A DNA stretch of 22,614 nucleotides from an uncultured Pelagibacteraceae bacterium (GTDB lineage Bacteria; Pseudomonadota; Alphaproteobacteria; Pelagibacterales; Pelagibacteraceae), in the NCBI GenBank assembly GCA_902602105.1, contig CACKPP010000008.1, positions 1 to 22,614 on the forward strand, read 5' to 3'. This document shows positions 1 to 9,046 of the stretch, one piece after another; position 1 is the stretch's first letter; each line of letters starts with the position of its first letter. The position numbers were made by a program, and so were the translations under genes. The notes under the pieces are model-generated. The model did not search any database and had not been told where the DNA came from. It saw nothing but the letters and a program-made list of their open reading frames with translations.

Positions 1-2732
1 GCAAACCATATGAAATAGGTGCTAACCACACATCTATTCTAAAGTTTGTTAAAAGTTATGTTGGAGAAAAAAAAGTTCCAACTCTTTGCGATGATCCGAA
101 TCTTGCACCATATGGTGCATGTAGAGTTTGCTCTGTTGAAGTTGCACTAGAAAAAGATGGACCAACTAAAGTAGTTGCCTCATGTCATACTCCAGTAGCT
201 GAAAACCAACATATTTTTACTTCAAATGAAAATCTTCAAAATTTACGAAAAAATATAGTAGAATTAGTACTTACTGACCATCCAATGGAATGTAATACAT
301 GTGAGGTAAACAACAATTGTGAGCTTCAAACTGTTGCTAATGATTTAGGTATTTCAGATCATAGATATAATAGTCCAAAACAACATAAAGGAATTCCAAG
401 AGATACTTCTCATGATTATATGAGAATGAATTTAGATAATTGTATCAATTGTGGAAGATGTGTAAGAGCTTGTGATGAAATTCAAGGTTCATTTGTTCTA
501 ACTATGTCTGGAAGAGGATTTGAGTCAAGAATTACTACTGACAATGATATGATGTTTGGAGATTCATCATGTGTTTCTTGTGGAGCTTGTGCTCATACTT
601 GCCCAACAGATGCAATTTCAGATGTTTTTCAATCTAAATCGGCTGCTGTAGATAAAAAAGTAAGAACCACATGTTCATACTGTGGAGTTGGATGTAATTT
701 AGAGACATCGATTAAAGATGATAAAGTTGTTGCAATCGACACTCCTAAAGAAACAGAGGTTAATGCTGGTCATACATGTATTAAAGGTAGGTATGCATTT
801 GGTTTTTATGATCATCCTGACAGACTTAAAACTCCATTAATTAAGAGAAATGGAAAATTTGAAGAAGCAACTTGGGATGAGGCATATAATTTTATAAAAA
901 AAGAAATGCAAAGGATTACAAAAGATCATGGACCTGATGCTTTTGCAGGAATTTCATCTGCTAGATGTACTAATGAAGAAAACTATGTTTTTCAAAAAAT
1001 GATTAGAGCAGTTGTAGGTACAAACAGTGTTGACTGTTGTGCAAGAATTTGTCACTCGCCTACTGCATGGGGAATGCAACAAACTTTTGGAACAGGAGCT
1101 GCAACAAACTCTACAGAAGATATTTATCATGCCGATTTATTTTTAATCATTGGAGCAAATCCAACAAATGCTCATCCCGTAACAGGTGCAAAAATTAAAC
1201 AACAGGTAATGAAAGGAAAGAAACTTATTGTTTTAGATCCCGTTACAACTGAAGTTGCAAAACTAGCAGACTACCATATTAAACTTAGACCTGGAACTAA
1301 CGTTGCAGTTCTTAATATGATGTTACATTATATAGTTAAATCAAAATTATATAATGTTGATTTTATTAGAGATCGTACAGAAGGATTTGATAATTTTTTA
1401 AAAGAAATTGAAAGACAAGATGTCGATCACTTAGCAAAAGTTGCTGGGGTTGATAAACAATTAGTTAAAGAAGCAGCAATAGCTTATGCTACCGCAAAAA
1501 ATTCAATGGAGTTTCATGGTTTAGGGGTAACTGAGCATGAACAAGGGTCAAAAACAGTAATGTTAATTGCTGATCTTGCTATGATAACTGGTAATATTGG
1601 AAGAAAGGGAGTTGGTGTAAATCCTTTAAGAGGTCAAAACAACGTTCAAGGAGCTGCTGACATGGGATGTCAACCTCATCAAGGTGCAGGATATTTTGAA
1701 GTAGCTGATGAAAAAAATCAAAAATTTTATAGTGATAAATATGGTATTACACACCCAACTAAAGCTGGACTAAAAATACCTCAAATGTTTGATGCAGCTA
1801 TCAAAAAAGAATTAAAAGGAATTTGGATTATTGGTGAAGATATTGTTCAAACAGATCCCAATAGTGCTCACGTAGTTGATGCTATGAATTCATTGGAACT
1901 TTTGGTAGTACAGGAAATATTTATGAGTGAAACAGCTAAACTTGCGACTGTTGTTTTGCCAGGAACTACCTTTTTAGAAAAAGATGGAACATTTACAAAT
2001 ACTGAGAGAAGAGTTCAAAGAGTTAATCGAGCTGTTCCACCATTACCTGGAACAAAACCAGATGGAGTTATAGTGACGGACATGATGCAGAAACTTGGAT
2101 TTGATCAGCCTAATTACGATGCAGATCAAGTATTAGCAGAAATTGCTGATATTGTTCCTTTCTTTAAAGGAATTACTCGAGAAAGATTAGGAAAAATGGG
2201 TTTACAATGGCCAGTAAAAGAAGATGGAACAGATACTCAAATATTACACACTGAAGAATTCAAATTAGGAAAAGGAAGATTAAAAAACTTCGATTGGAAA
2301 GAATCGTCTGAAATCGAGGCTAATCATAAAGATTATCCTCTAATATTAACAACTAGTCGAGTTTTACAGCACTATAATGCTGCTACCATGACAAGAAGAA
2401 CTGGCAATATTAATATTGTTAATGAAGATATTTTGTTAATACATCCTAAAGATGCAGCAAATAGAGATTTAAATACGGGAGATATTGGTAGATTGTATTC
2501 TGGTAGAGGAGAAGTTGCTTTAAAGGTAGAGGTTACTGATAAAGTCAAAGAAGGTATTGTTTTCACTACATTCCATTTCCCTGAGCATATGGTGAATATG
2601 GTTACTGGGCATGGAAAAGATGAAGAAACAATGTGTGCAGAATATAAAGTTTCCTCAGTACAAGTGCAAAAAATTTCAAATCAATTTAAAACTGAAGTTA
2701 AACCTAAAGAACATCAAGCTGAAGTAAGCTAA
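1..2732 (+). CDS. fdhF: NAD-type formate dehydrogenase, alpha (catalytic) subunit, 5'-truncated
   Basis: Molybdenum-dependent formate dehydrogenase that oxidises formate to CO2 and passes electrons through iron-sulfur clusters to an NAD-reducing partner. The reading frame is open from position 3, 94 codons before the first visible ATG at 285, so the gene starts upstream of the window; about 909 codons are visible. In order: a 2Fe-2S ferredoxin domain (Cys at visible codons 29, 40, 43 and 61), a His-Cys 4Fe-4S motif near HPMECNTCEVNNNC, two 4Fe-4S motifs (NCINCGRCVRAC and CVSCGACAHTC), then the molybdopterin domain with its own cluster (TTCSYCGVGC). The catalytic site reads VDCCARICHSP; the Cys codon at 1050-1052 sits where E. 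coli FdhF has selenocysteine, so this is the Cys form. The domain layout matches cytosolic FdsA-type enzymes, so fdsG/fdsB-like genes are expected upstream (inference). selO follows after 5 nt. Confidence 0.93.
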   Translation, partial: KPYEIGANHTSILKFVKSYVGEKKVPTLCDDPNLAPYGACRVCSVEVALEKDGPTKVVASCHTPVAENQHIFTSNENLQNLRKNIVELVLTDHPMECNTCEVNNNCELQTVANDLGISDHRYNSPKQHKGIPRDTSHDYMRMNLDNCINCGRCVRACDEIQGSFVLTMSGRGFESRITTDNDMMFGDSSCVSCGACAHTCPTDAISDVFQSKSAAVDKKVRTTCSYCGVGCNLETSIKDDKVVAIDTPKETEVNAGHTCIKGRYAFGFYDHPDRLKTPLIKRNGKFEEATWDEAYNFIKKEMQRITKDHGPDAFAGISSARCTNEENYVFQKMIRAVVGTNSVDCCARICHSPTAWGMQQTFGTGAATNSTEDIYHADLFLIIGANPTNAHPVTGAKIKQQVMKGKKLIVLDPVTTEVAKLADYHIKLRPGTNVAVLNMMLHYIVKSKLYNVDFIRDRTEGFDNFLKEIERQDVDHLAKVAGVDKQLVKEAAIAYATAKNSMEFHGLGVTEHEQGSKTVMLIADLAMITGNIGRKGVGVNPLRGQNNVQGAADMGCQPHQGAGYFEVADEKNQKFYSDKYGITHPTKAGLKIPQMFDAAIKKELKGIWIIGEDIVQTDPNSAHVVDAMNSLELLVVQEIFMSETAKLATVVLPGTTFLEKDGTFTNTERRVQRVNRAVPPLPGTKPDGVIVTDMMQKLGFDQPNYDADQVLAEIADIVPFFKGITRERLGKMGLQWPVKEDGTDTQILHTEEFKLGKGRLKNFDWKESSEIEANHKDYPLILTTSRVLQHYNAATMTRRTGNINIVNEDILLIHPKDAANRDLNTGDIGRLYSGRGEVALKVEVTDKVKEGIVFTTFHFPEHMVNMVTGHGKDEETMCAEYKVSSVQVQKISNQFKTEVKPKEHQAEVS

Positions 2733-2737
2733 ATCTG

Positions 2738-4186
2738 ATGACCATTGGATGGTGTTTTGACAATACATATTCTAAATTACCAGATTCATTTAAAGAAAAT
2801 ATAGAACCTGTTCCAGTTAAAAAACCTGAGCTAATAATACTAAACAAAGATCTTGCTAAAGAACTTAATTTAGACTTTTCAAGTTCTGATAATAAAGAGA
2901 TTTCAGAATTATTTGCAGGTAATTCACTCCCTCTTGGATGTAAGAGTATAGCTCAAGCTTATGCTGGTCATCAATTTGGTCACTTTACAATGCTGGGTGA
3001 TGGAAGAGCTATTTTAATTGGAGAACATTTATCAAAAAAAAAAGATAGATACGATATTCAGTTTAAAGGTTCAGGAAAAACTGCTTTCTCAAGAAATGGT
3101 GATGGAAGAGCTGCATTAGGACCAATGCTAAGAGAATATATAATTAGTGAGGCAATGCATAAATTGAAGATTCCTACAACAAGAAGTTTAGCAGTTGTTA
3201 AAACAGGTGAAGAGGTAATTAGAGAAACTTCCTTGCAGGGGGCTATACTTACAAGAGTTGCTTTGAGCCATATTAGAGTTGGAACTTTTCAATATATTGC
3301 TGCAAGACAAAAAAAAGATGAATTAGATATATTATTTAATTATGTTATTGAAAGACATTATCCAAATATCAAAAATTCAAAAAATAAATCAATAGATCTT
3401 CTAGAAACTGTTATGAATAAACAAATTGATCTTGTGGTCGATTGGATGAGGGTTGGTTTTATACACGGGGTTATGAATACAGATAATATGAGTATATCTG
3501 GTGAAACTATTGATTATGGTCCTTGTGCATTTATGGATGTGTATGATCCCCAAACTGTATTCAGTTCAATTGATCAAATGGGAAGGTACGCTTATTGTAA
3601 CCAACCTGTCATTGCAAAATGGAATCTTTCCAGATTTGCTGAGTCATTGATACCTTTAATAGATAAAGATCAAAACAAAGCAATTAAATTAGCTACTAAT
3701 ATACTTAATTCTTTTGAAAAAAAGTATGAGGAAAAATGGCTGAATATGATGAGGGATAAATTAGGATTATTTGGTGTAGATGATAAAGATAAATTTTTAA
3801 TTTTAGATTTACTAACATGGATGCATCAAAAAAAAGTAGATTATACAAATACTTTTTGTCATTTAATGAATTTTGAAATTAAAGATAAAGAAAACTTTAA
3901 AGATGATAATTTTCAAAGTTGGAAAAAAAGATGGCAAGAAAGATTAAAAATTAATAATAATAGTCCTGAAAAATATATGAATTTAATGAGAAGTGTTAAT
4001 CCTTTCGTAATACCAAGAAATCATAAAGTAGAGGAAGTTTTAAATAAAGCTAACAATGACGATTTAGAGCCTTTAAATAAACTTTTAAAAATTTTAGAAA
4101 AACCATACTCAGAGCAAAAAGATATAATGGATTTTCAAATCCCCTCTTCATCAAATGAAAAGTATCAAACTTTTTGTGGAACTTAA
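2738..4186 (+). CDS. selO: Protein adenylyltransferase SelO (YdiU/UPF0061 family)
   Basis: SelO is a pseudokinase-fold enzyme that transfers AMP from ATP onto Ser/Thr/Tyr of protein targets, linked in E. coli to redox stress. At 482 aa it matches the family length (E. coli about 478). Diagnostic segments are visible: AYAGHQFG (residues 74-81), GDGRA (87-91), KGSGKTAFSRNGDGRAALGP (110-129), SHIRVGTF (177-184), and the active-site block HGVMNTDN (243-250) with DYGP (259-262) supplying metal-binding Asp/Asn. The C-terminus YQTFCGT keeps a Cys at residue 480, near where the family has its redox-active Cys. The ATG at 2738 lies 5 nt after the formate dehydrogenase stop with no clear Shine-Dalgarno, so it is probably co-transcribed with that gene. 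Its TAA directly abuts the stop of the convergent oxidoreductase. Confidence 0.95.
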   Translation: MTIGWCFDNTYSKLPDSFKENIEPVPVKKPELIILNKDLAKELNLDFSSSDNKEISELFAGNSLPLGCKSIAQAYAGHQFGHFTMLGDGRAILIGEHLSKKKDRYDIQFKGSGKTAFSRNGDGRAALGPMLREYIISEAMHKLKIPTTRSLAVVKTGEEVIRETSLQGAILTRVALSHIRVGTFQYIAARQKKDELDILFNYVIERHYPNIKNSKNKSIDLLETVMNKQIDLVVDWMRVGFIHGVMNTDNMSISGETIDYGPCAFMDVYDPQTVFSSIDQMGRYAYCNQPVIAKWNLSRFAESLIPLIDKDQNKAIKLATNILNSFEKKYEEKWLNMMRDKLGLFGVDDKDKFLILDLLTWMHQKKVDYTNTFCHLMNFEIKDKENFKDDNFQSWKKRWQERLKINNNSPEKYMNLMRSVNPFVIPRNHKVEEVLNKANNDDLEPLNKLLKILEKPYSEQKDIMDFQIPSSSNEKYQTFCGT

Positions 4187-5290
4187 TTAAAGAACGTATG
4201 GTTCTGGTCTGGCCTTTTTACCTAAAACTCTCTCAACAGCCATATTCGATATATCAATTGACTGATAAGCACCAGTCGTAATTAATTCTGTAAGTGCTCT
4301 ACCTATTCCTGGTGCTTGCATAAGGCCTCTACCTGTAAAACCTGTAGCTAAATACACATTTTCAAATTTAGGATGTTTCCCAACAACTGCATTATTATCT
4401 AATCTATTGCAATCATAATAACCTGCCCATCCTCCAGTTAACTTCAACTCTTCCATTGCAGGTATTCTTTGAGCCAATGCAGGCCATACAAGCTCTTCAA
4501 AATCTTCCCATGCAGGTTCTAAATCATCTGCATCAAAAATAGACTTTGGTGATCCTGCTAAATACTCTTTTCCCTCTGGTCTCCAATATACTCCTGTTGT
4601 TAAATCTCCAGTTAAAGGCATTTCAGGAATATGTTTTGGGCACTTAACTCTGAATACTGTGTGTTTTTGTGGTTCGACTGGAATATCTTCCAATAGTTCT
4701 TTTGTCCAACATCCTGCAGCAGAAATAATTGTTTTGGCTTTTATTTCAGACAAAGATTTTATTTCCCCTTTTATAAATTCCGCACCAAGTTCAATTGCTT
4801 TACTTTTTAATGCTCCATGAAACATAAATGGATCAATCCATCCTTCACTTTGATTATCAGTAAATGTAGCAGTTTCTATTCCGTCACTATTTATATATGG
4901 AAAAAATTTAGTTAGTTCTGACCCTTTGATATTCTTTGTACCTGCTTCACAAGCTTTATGGTTTTCTAAAGCTTTATATTGTTCCTCTGCATGTTCAGGT
5001 CCAAACATTAAGAGATATCCATTGGTAACCATACTAGCTGTTGGTTTAGGGTTTTTTTCTGTTTTAAGTAATTCAGGTATTTGAAAAATAAATTCTCTAG
5101 CAAATTTTCCCAATAAAATATTTTCTGTTTGAAAAAATTGCCTTCTAAATCCACCAAGTGATAAAGGAAATGATGCTGTTTTATATGACGGGTCTCTTTC
5201 AATAACTTTTACTTTTCTACCCTCTTTAGAGAGAAAATAAGCTGTTGCAGTGCCAATAATTCCACCACCAACTATTACAACATCATCCAT
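4187..5290 (-). CDS. FAD-dependent oxidoreductase, DAO family (FOXRED1/sarcosine-oxidase-like)
   Basis: A 367-aa flavoprotein of the D-amino-acid-oxidase superfamily, whose members oxidise the C-N bond of amino acids or N-methylated amines, or alpha-hydroxy acids. The N-terminus VVIVGGGIIGTATAYFL is a Rossmann dinucleotide-binding motif, followed by an acidic residue (VIERD) that usually binds the FAD ribose. Mid-protein, TIISAAGCWTKELL is the usual second FAD contact. Near the C-terminus GGWAGYYD and GFTGRGLMQAPGIGRALTEL match the family block that is more often GFSGHG; the substitutions are noted. No membrane segment or signal peptide is seen, so it is cytosolic. The substrate cannot be read from sequence; sarcosine- or dimethylglycine-type compounds are plausible but unproven. 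It follows tspO by one nucleotide, so the two form a likely operon. Confidence 0.85.
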   Translation of the reverse strand: MDDVVIVGGGIIGTATAYFLSKEGRKVKVIERDPSYKTASFPLSLGGFRRQFFQTENILLGKFAREFIFQIPELLKTEKNPKPTASMVTNGYLLMFGPEHAEEQYKALENHKACEAGTKNIKGSELTKFFPYINSDGIETATFTDNQSEGWIDPFMFHGALKSKAIELGAEFIKGEIKSLSEIKAKTIISAAGCWTKELLEDIPVEPQKHTVFRVKCPKHIPEMPLTGDLTTGVYWRPEGKEYLAGSPKSIFDADDLEPAWEDFEELVWPALAQRIPAMEELKLTGGWAGYYDCNRLDNNAVVGKHPKFENVYLATGFTGRGLMQAPGIGRALTELITTGAYQSIDISNMAVERVLGKKARPEPYVL

Positions 5291-5291
5291 A

Positions 5292-5759
5292 TCAATTTAA
5301 AATATATAAGTTAAAATTTAGGAATAGTGCATAGCAACACCAAAGTAAATAGGGAATCATTAAATACAAACTTACATAATTGACACGTTTAAATTTTGAA
5401 ATAAGAACAATTATTAAAATAATAAGAATCATTAAAACTATTAAAGCTAATAAGATTTGATGCAAACCAAAGAAAACAATACTCCAAGTTGTATTGAAAA
5501 CTATATGTATAAAATAAATATAAATTGTACTCATCTCTCTGTTTTTACTGTGCCAATAAAACCAAATAGCTAACGTCATCATTAAATATAAAGTGGTCCA
5601 GACAGGCGCAAAAACCCAATCAGGTGGATTATAGCTTGATTTTATAAGCTGCGAATACCAAGGTTCTTTAAAAGTTATTGTCGCCATACCCCCAATAAAT
5701 GATGCTGAATAAGTAATTATAAAAAATAGAAAAAATGATATAAATTTGTTTTTTAACAT
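5292..5759 (-). CDS. tspO: TspO/MBR (tryptophan-rich sensory protein) family membrane protein
   Basis: TspO proteins are five-helix inner-membrane proteins that bind porphyrins and related ligands and influence stress or photosynthesis-gene responses in alphaproteobacteria. The 155-aa length is typical. Visible signatures are WYSQLIKSSYNPPDWVFAPV (residues about 34-53), then WTTLYLMMTLAIWFYW, NTTWSIVFFG, and a C-terminal IPYLLWCCYALFLNFNLYILN that matches the family W..Y...LN...LN ending. Hydrophobic segments account for five helices. The gene lies directly upstream of the DAO-family oxidoreductase on the same strand (1-nt gap). Its start is only 24 bp from the divergent short-chain dehydrogenase, so promoters for the two must overlap each other or the coding ends. 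The ligand is not known from sequence. Confidence 0.9.
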   Translation of the reverse strand: MLKNKFISFFLFFIITYSASFIGGMATITFKEPWYSQLIKSSYNPPDWVFAPVWTTLYLMMTLAIWFYWHSKNREMSTIYIYFIHIVFNTTWSIVFFGLHQILLALIVLMILIILIIVLISKFKRVNYVSLYLMIPYLLWCCYALFLNFNLYILN

Positions 5760-5783
5760 TTAAGTATTATACATCACTATAGG

Positions 5784-6545
5784 ATGAATAAAAAAACTAT
5801 TTGGATAACTGGTGGAAGCACAGGTATTGGTAAGGCTTTGGCAATTAAATTTGCTAACGAAGGCTGGAATGTTGCAATTTCAGCAAGAAGAGAAAACCTT
5901 CTAAGAGAAATTTCTAACAAATATGACAACATCCAAGGATTTCCATTAGATGTAACCGATAAATCAAAATGCAAAGAAGTTTTTGAGCAAATCAAAAACA
6001 AGTTTCAAAGTGTTGATGTATGTTTTTTTTCGACAGGAACTTGGAATCCAAAAAAAGAAAAGGATATTGATGTTGAACAAATAGAAGATGTATTTAAAGT
6101 GAATTTCTTTGGTACATTAAACTGTATTAAAGTTGTAGAAGAATATTTTAAAAATAAAAAAGAAGGTATTATAACTATTGTTTCATCTATAGCAGGATAT
6201 AGAGGATTGCCAAATTCGACTGGTTATGGGCCTTCAAAATCTGCTCTTAATAATCTAGCAGAAAGTTTATATTTTGACTTTAAAAGATCCAATGTACGTG
6301 TTTGCTTAGTATCTCCAGGATTCATAAAAACACCAATGACAGATAAAAATGATTTTAAGATGCCTTTTTTAAAGACTACAGAATATGCAGCTGAAAAAAT
6401 TTACGATGGATTGATAAATAAAAATGTTTTTGAAATTGATTTTCCTAAATCTCTAACTCTAATTCTTAAAGTATTAAGTTTTTTACCAAGTAAAATTTAT
6501 TTTGGATTGGTTGGAAAAATGACCAAATATCAGAAAAAAAATTAA
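5784..6545 (+). CDS. Short-chain dehydrogenase/reductase (classical SDR)
   Basis: A 253-aa NAD(P)-dependent oxidoreductase of the classical SDR family. The cofactor motif TGGSTGIG is at residues 9-16, Arg at 35-36 (SARR) suggests NADP preference, and D56 in LDVTD is the usual adenine contact. The catalytic set is present: N108 (VNFFG), S134/S135 (VSSIAG), Y148 and K152 (YGPSK). The usual NNAG strand is replaced by FFSTG, as in some subgroups. The C-terminal part is hydrophobic and basic and may associate with membrane (inference). SDRs often accompany the flavoprotein-DUF1365-CFA lipid cluster found here on the opposite strand, so a lipid substrate is possible. The last four bases overlap the stop of the convergent DUF3833 gene. 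Confidence 0.9.
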   Translation: MNKKTIWITGGSTGIGKALAIKFANEGWNVAISARRENLLREISNKYDNIQGFPLDVTDKSKCKEVFEQIKNKFQSVDVCFFSTGTWNPKKEKDIDVEQIEDVFKVNFFGTLNCIKVVEEYFKNKKEGIITIVSSIAGYRGLPNSTGYGPSKSALNNLAESLYFDFKRSNVRVCLVSPGFIKTPMTDKNDFKMPFLKTTEYAAEKIYDGLINKNVFEIDFPKSLTLILKVLSFLPSKIYFGLVGKMTKYQKKN

Positions 6546-7090
6546 TCTTTTACAAATACTACTGTCAGTTCAGCAACCTTAAAACCAAATTTAGTCATAG
6601 TCGCTCGATTTATAGCTACTCGATCATCTTGTTTAAATATCCAGTCGTCAAAGGTAATTTTCATTTCTTTTCCTTTAACGGGGACTAATAGAACATATTC
6701 AAACTTAAATGCTGGTCCATATGAATAACCTTTTGCTTTTCCTACAACATCTCCTGCAGTCCCTTCATAATTATTTTCATCAATTTTTGTTATTTGCCAT
6801 TGTCTAGTTTGAATTTCGCCATCATCCCAATTAAATTTTTCATCAAGTATCAATTGTTTTCCGTCCCACTTTCCATCTAAGTCAGCAGAAAATTGTCTAG
6901 TAACTTTTCCAGATCTATTTTGAAGCACACCCCAAGCCTTCACATTTCCCGATAAATATTCTTCAATAATTAATCTTGGTTCTTTATTCTTAAAATCTGT
7001 TGGTTTCATAGAGTTATTTTTTGAACAACTTGTAATTAAGAATAGAGAAATTATCAATAAAATTGATCTAAATAATTTTATTTCATACAT
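6542..7090 (-). CDS. DUF3833 family lipoprotein
   Basis: A 182-aa exported lipoprotein of the DUF3833 family, whose function is uncharacterised. The N-terminus has a short charged stretch, a hydrophobic core and a lipobox LITSC with the lipidated Cys at residue 22, so it should be anchored to a membrane facing the periplasm. Recognisable family segments include GNVKAWGVLQNRSGKVTRQF, the DLDGKWDGKQLILDE region and DWIFKQDDRVAINRATMTKFG near the end. It is the last gene of the run with the CFA-type methyltransferase, 13 nt downstream. A good AGGAG Shine-Dalgarno at 7100-7104 overlaps the upstream stop codon. In many proteobacteria DUF3833 genes sit in the same lipid-modification cluster, which supports a role in lipid handling, but no activity is established here. 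Confidence 0.85.
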   Translation of the reverse strand: MYEIKLFRSILLIISLFLITSCSKNNSMKPTDFKNKEPRLIIEEYLSGNVKAWGVLQNRSGKVTRQFSADLDGKWDGKQLILDEKFNWDDGEIQTRQWQITKIDENNYEGTAGDVVGKAKGYSYGPAFKFEYVLLVPVKGKEMKITFDDWIFKQDDRVAINRATMTKFGFKVAELTVVFVKD

Positions 7091-7103
7091 AGTTGATATC
7101 TCC

Positions 7104-8282
7104 TTATTTGTTTTGAATTGAAAATTGAATTAAATCAATATTTTTAGATTTAAAACCAGCCTCACAATAGCACAAGTAAAATTCCCACATTCTTTTAAAT
7201 TTTAAATCAAATCCCTGATTTTTTATTTGATCCCATTTTTTATTAAATTCATCTCTCCATATCGATAATGTATTTGAATAGTGATCAGCATATGACTCAT
7301 AAGATTTTATAGTTAAACCATTATCTGAAACATATTTATTTATACTGTTTTTATTGGGAAGAAATCCACCTGGAAAAATATATTTTTGAATAAAATCCTC
7401 TTTATTTTTATATCTATCAAATAAAGCATCATCGATAGTTATAGCTTGAATGGCAGCTTTACCATTATTTGATAGATTGTTTTTTATTGTTTTAAAGTAA
7501 CTTTCTAAATAATTTTGACCTACAGCCTCAATCATTTCAATAGATGCTATAGAATTATATTTATCTTTTAAATCTCTATAATCCTTAATTTCAATATTAA
7601 CTTTTTCATTTAAACCACATCTATGAATTCTCTCTTTGGCATATTCAAATTGTTTTTTTGAAATTGTAATACAATCAAGTTTGACATCATATTTTTTTCC
7701 AAGATACTCAGCAAACCCACCCCATCCACATCCAATTTCTAAAACTTTATCTCCATTGTTGGGTTTAATTAAGTCAATTAATTTTTGATACTTATTATTT
7801 TGAGCTTCTGATAAATCTTTATTTTTTTCATCAAAGATTGCACTAGAGTAAGTCAATGTCTTATCAAGCCAAAGTGAAAAAAACTCATTACCCAAGTCAT
7901 AGTGTTTAGCTATATTTTCTTTACTTCTATTTTTAGTATTTTTAATCAAAATATTTTTAAAAAAATTAATAAATGGTAAATCAAGTAAACCTGAAAATTT
8001 ATGAATTTGTTTTATATTTCGTGCTGTTACTTCTATTAGGTTTGATAAATTTTTAGTTTGAAATTCATTTCTCATATAAGACTCTGCAAACCCTACACTA
8101 CCTCCTTTAATTAGGTTAAAAGTAAAATTTGATTTTTTTATCTCAAGATTTGCCTTTAGAGAGTCTCTTGGATTACCAAATTTTAATAATTCACCACTAT
8201 GGTTGGTGATCTCTAAATATCCAAATTCAATATTTTTTAAAATATTAAATACAATTTTGTCTGAAATTTTAAATAAATTCAT
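7104..8282 (-). CDS. Cyclopropane-fatty-acyl-phospholipid synthase family SAM methyltransferase
   Basis: A 392-aa SAM-dependent enzyme of the CFA synthase family (COG2230), which adds a methylene or methyl group across the double bond of phospholipid acyl chains at the membrane. The family signature HYDLGNEFF is at residues 127-135 and the SAM site VLEIGCGWGG at 180-189, followed by KYIFPGGFLPN, typical of the family. Aligned by eye to E. coli Cfa, the bicarbonate-site Glu239 is kept (E252 in EMIEAVG) and a Tyr is kept in YADHYSNTL. However, the Cys139 position is Ser147 (TYSSAIF) and the His266 position is Gln279 (AIQAIT). This argues against a standard cyclopropane synthase and fits a fatty-acyl methyltransferase such as UfaM-type enzymes (inference). 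The ATG shares one base with the DUF1365 stop (TAATG), so translation is probably coupled. Confidence 0.88.
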   Translation of the reverse strand: MNLFKISDKIVFNILKNIEFGYLEITNHSGELLKFGNPRDSLKANLEIKKSNFTFNLIKGGSVGFAESYMRNEFQTKNLSNLIEVTARNIKQIHKFSGLLDLPFINFFKNILIKNTKNRSKENIAKHYDLGNEFFSLWLDKTLTYSSAIFDEKNKDLSEAQNNKYQKLIDLIKPNNGDKVLEIGCGWGGFAEYLGKKYDVKLDCITISKKQFEYAKERIHRCGLNEKVNIEIKDYRDLKDKYNSIASIEMIEAVGQNYLESYFKTIKNNLSNNGKAAIQAITIDDALFDRYKNKEDFIQKYIFPGGFLPNKNSINKYVSDNGLTIKSYESYADHYSNTLSIWRDEFNKKWDQIKNQGFDLKFKRMWEFYLCYCEAGFKSKNIDLIQFSIQNK

Positions 8283-9046
8283 TAACTTTCAAAAGTAATA
8301 TTATTCTTGATTTTAAATTTTTTTTTAACAAGCTTAATTCCTTTTACCCATAATTTAAACGCTTCAAAATGTATCGCTGAAATTATCTTAAAGGTCATTA
8401 ATGGGTGTTTTAAATATGAATTCATCAAATTCATACTAGTTAAATCAGACTTAATGCCGTCCTGAGATGCAAAGAGAATTTTACCTTCTTTATCGTATTG
8501 ATCAATTATGACTGATAATTTTTCTCCTGGATTTAATACTCTAAAAAAATAATTACAATCCATCTCAATGAATGGAGATACATGAAATTTTTTTAAACAA
8601 TTGTTTTGAATTAATTTATTTTCATTTTCTACTCTAAATACATATGTATGCTGCTCTCCAAATGTATTTTTAACCTCATATAAAATAGAAATAAGTCTTT
8701 CATCTTTATCATAAATAAAAAAAACGCTAAGCGGATTAAAGACATAACCAAGTATTCTTGGGTAACACAAAAGCTTAATTTCTATATTTTCTGTAATGAT
8801 ATTGTTGGCTTTTAAATTTTGCTTCACCCAATCAACTAAGGATGATCCATCACGTGCTCCATGATCTCCTTCGTAAAAGCTAATTAGATTAAATCTATTT
8901 AAAGAAAAAAAACTTATCTTTTTATCAAGTCCTTTGAGTTCTGATAAATCTATTAATAAAGAAAATACTTTATATTTAAAATAATGCTCTTTAGGTTTAA
9001 ATCGTTTATGGATTACAGTTCCGTTATATATATAAGAATTAATCAT
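8282..9046 (-). CDS. DUF1365 family protein (COG3496)
   Basis: A 254-aa protein of the DUF1365 family, which has no established activity but is almost always found between a COG2907 flavoprotein gene and a CFA-type gene, as here. The N-terminus INSYIYNGTVIHKRFKPKEH and the core CYPRILGYVFNPLSVFFIYD are the family hallmarks, followed by YEVKNTFGEQHTYVF and KFHVSPFIEMDCNYFF. No signal peptide or clear membrane helix is seen. The gene overlaps the end of the upstream flavoprotein by 8 nt and the start of the downstream methyltransferase by 1 nt, so the three proteins are likely made together and may act as one complex or pathway on acyl lipids (inference). Confidence 0.9.
   Translation of the reverse strand: MINSYIYNGTVIHKRFKPKEHYFKYKVFSLLIDLSELKGLDKKISFFSLNRFNLISFYEGDHGARDGSSLVDWVKQNLKANNIITENIEIKLLCYPRILGYVFNPLSVFFIYDKDERLISILYEVKNTFGEQHTYVFRVENENKLIQNNCLKKFHVSPFIEMDCNYFFRVLNPGEKLSVIIDQYDKEGKILFASQDGIKSDLTSMNLMNSYLKHPLMTFKIISAIHFEAFKLWVKGIKLVKKKFKIKNNITFES

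Noticed and set aside
1035..1055. Possible selenocysteine site in the formate dehydrogenase
   Set aside because: The codon at 1050-1052 is TGT (Cys), not TGA; no selenocysteine is needed.
2372..2566. 64-aa minus-strand open frame in formate dehydrogenase
   Set aside because: Antisense to conserved molybdopterin-domain sequence; hydrophobic only by composition.
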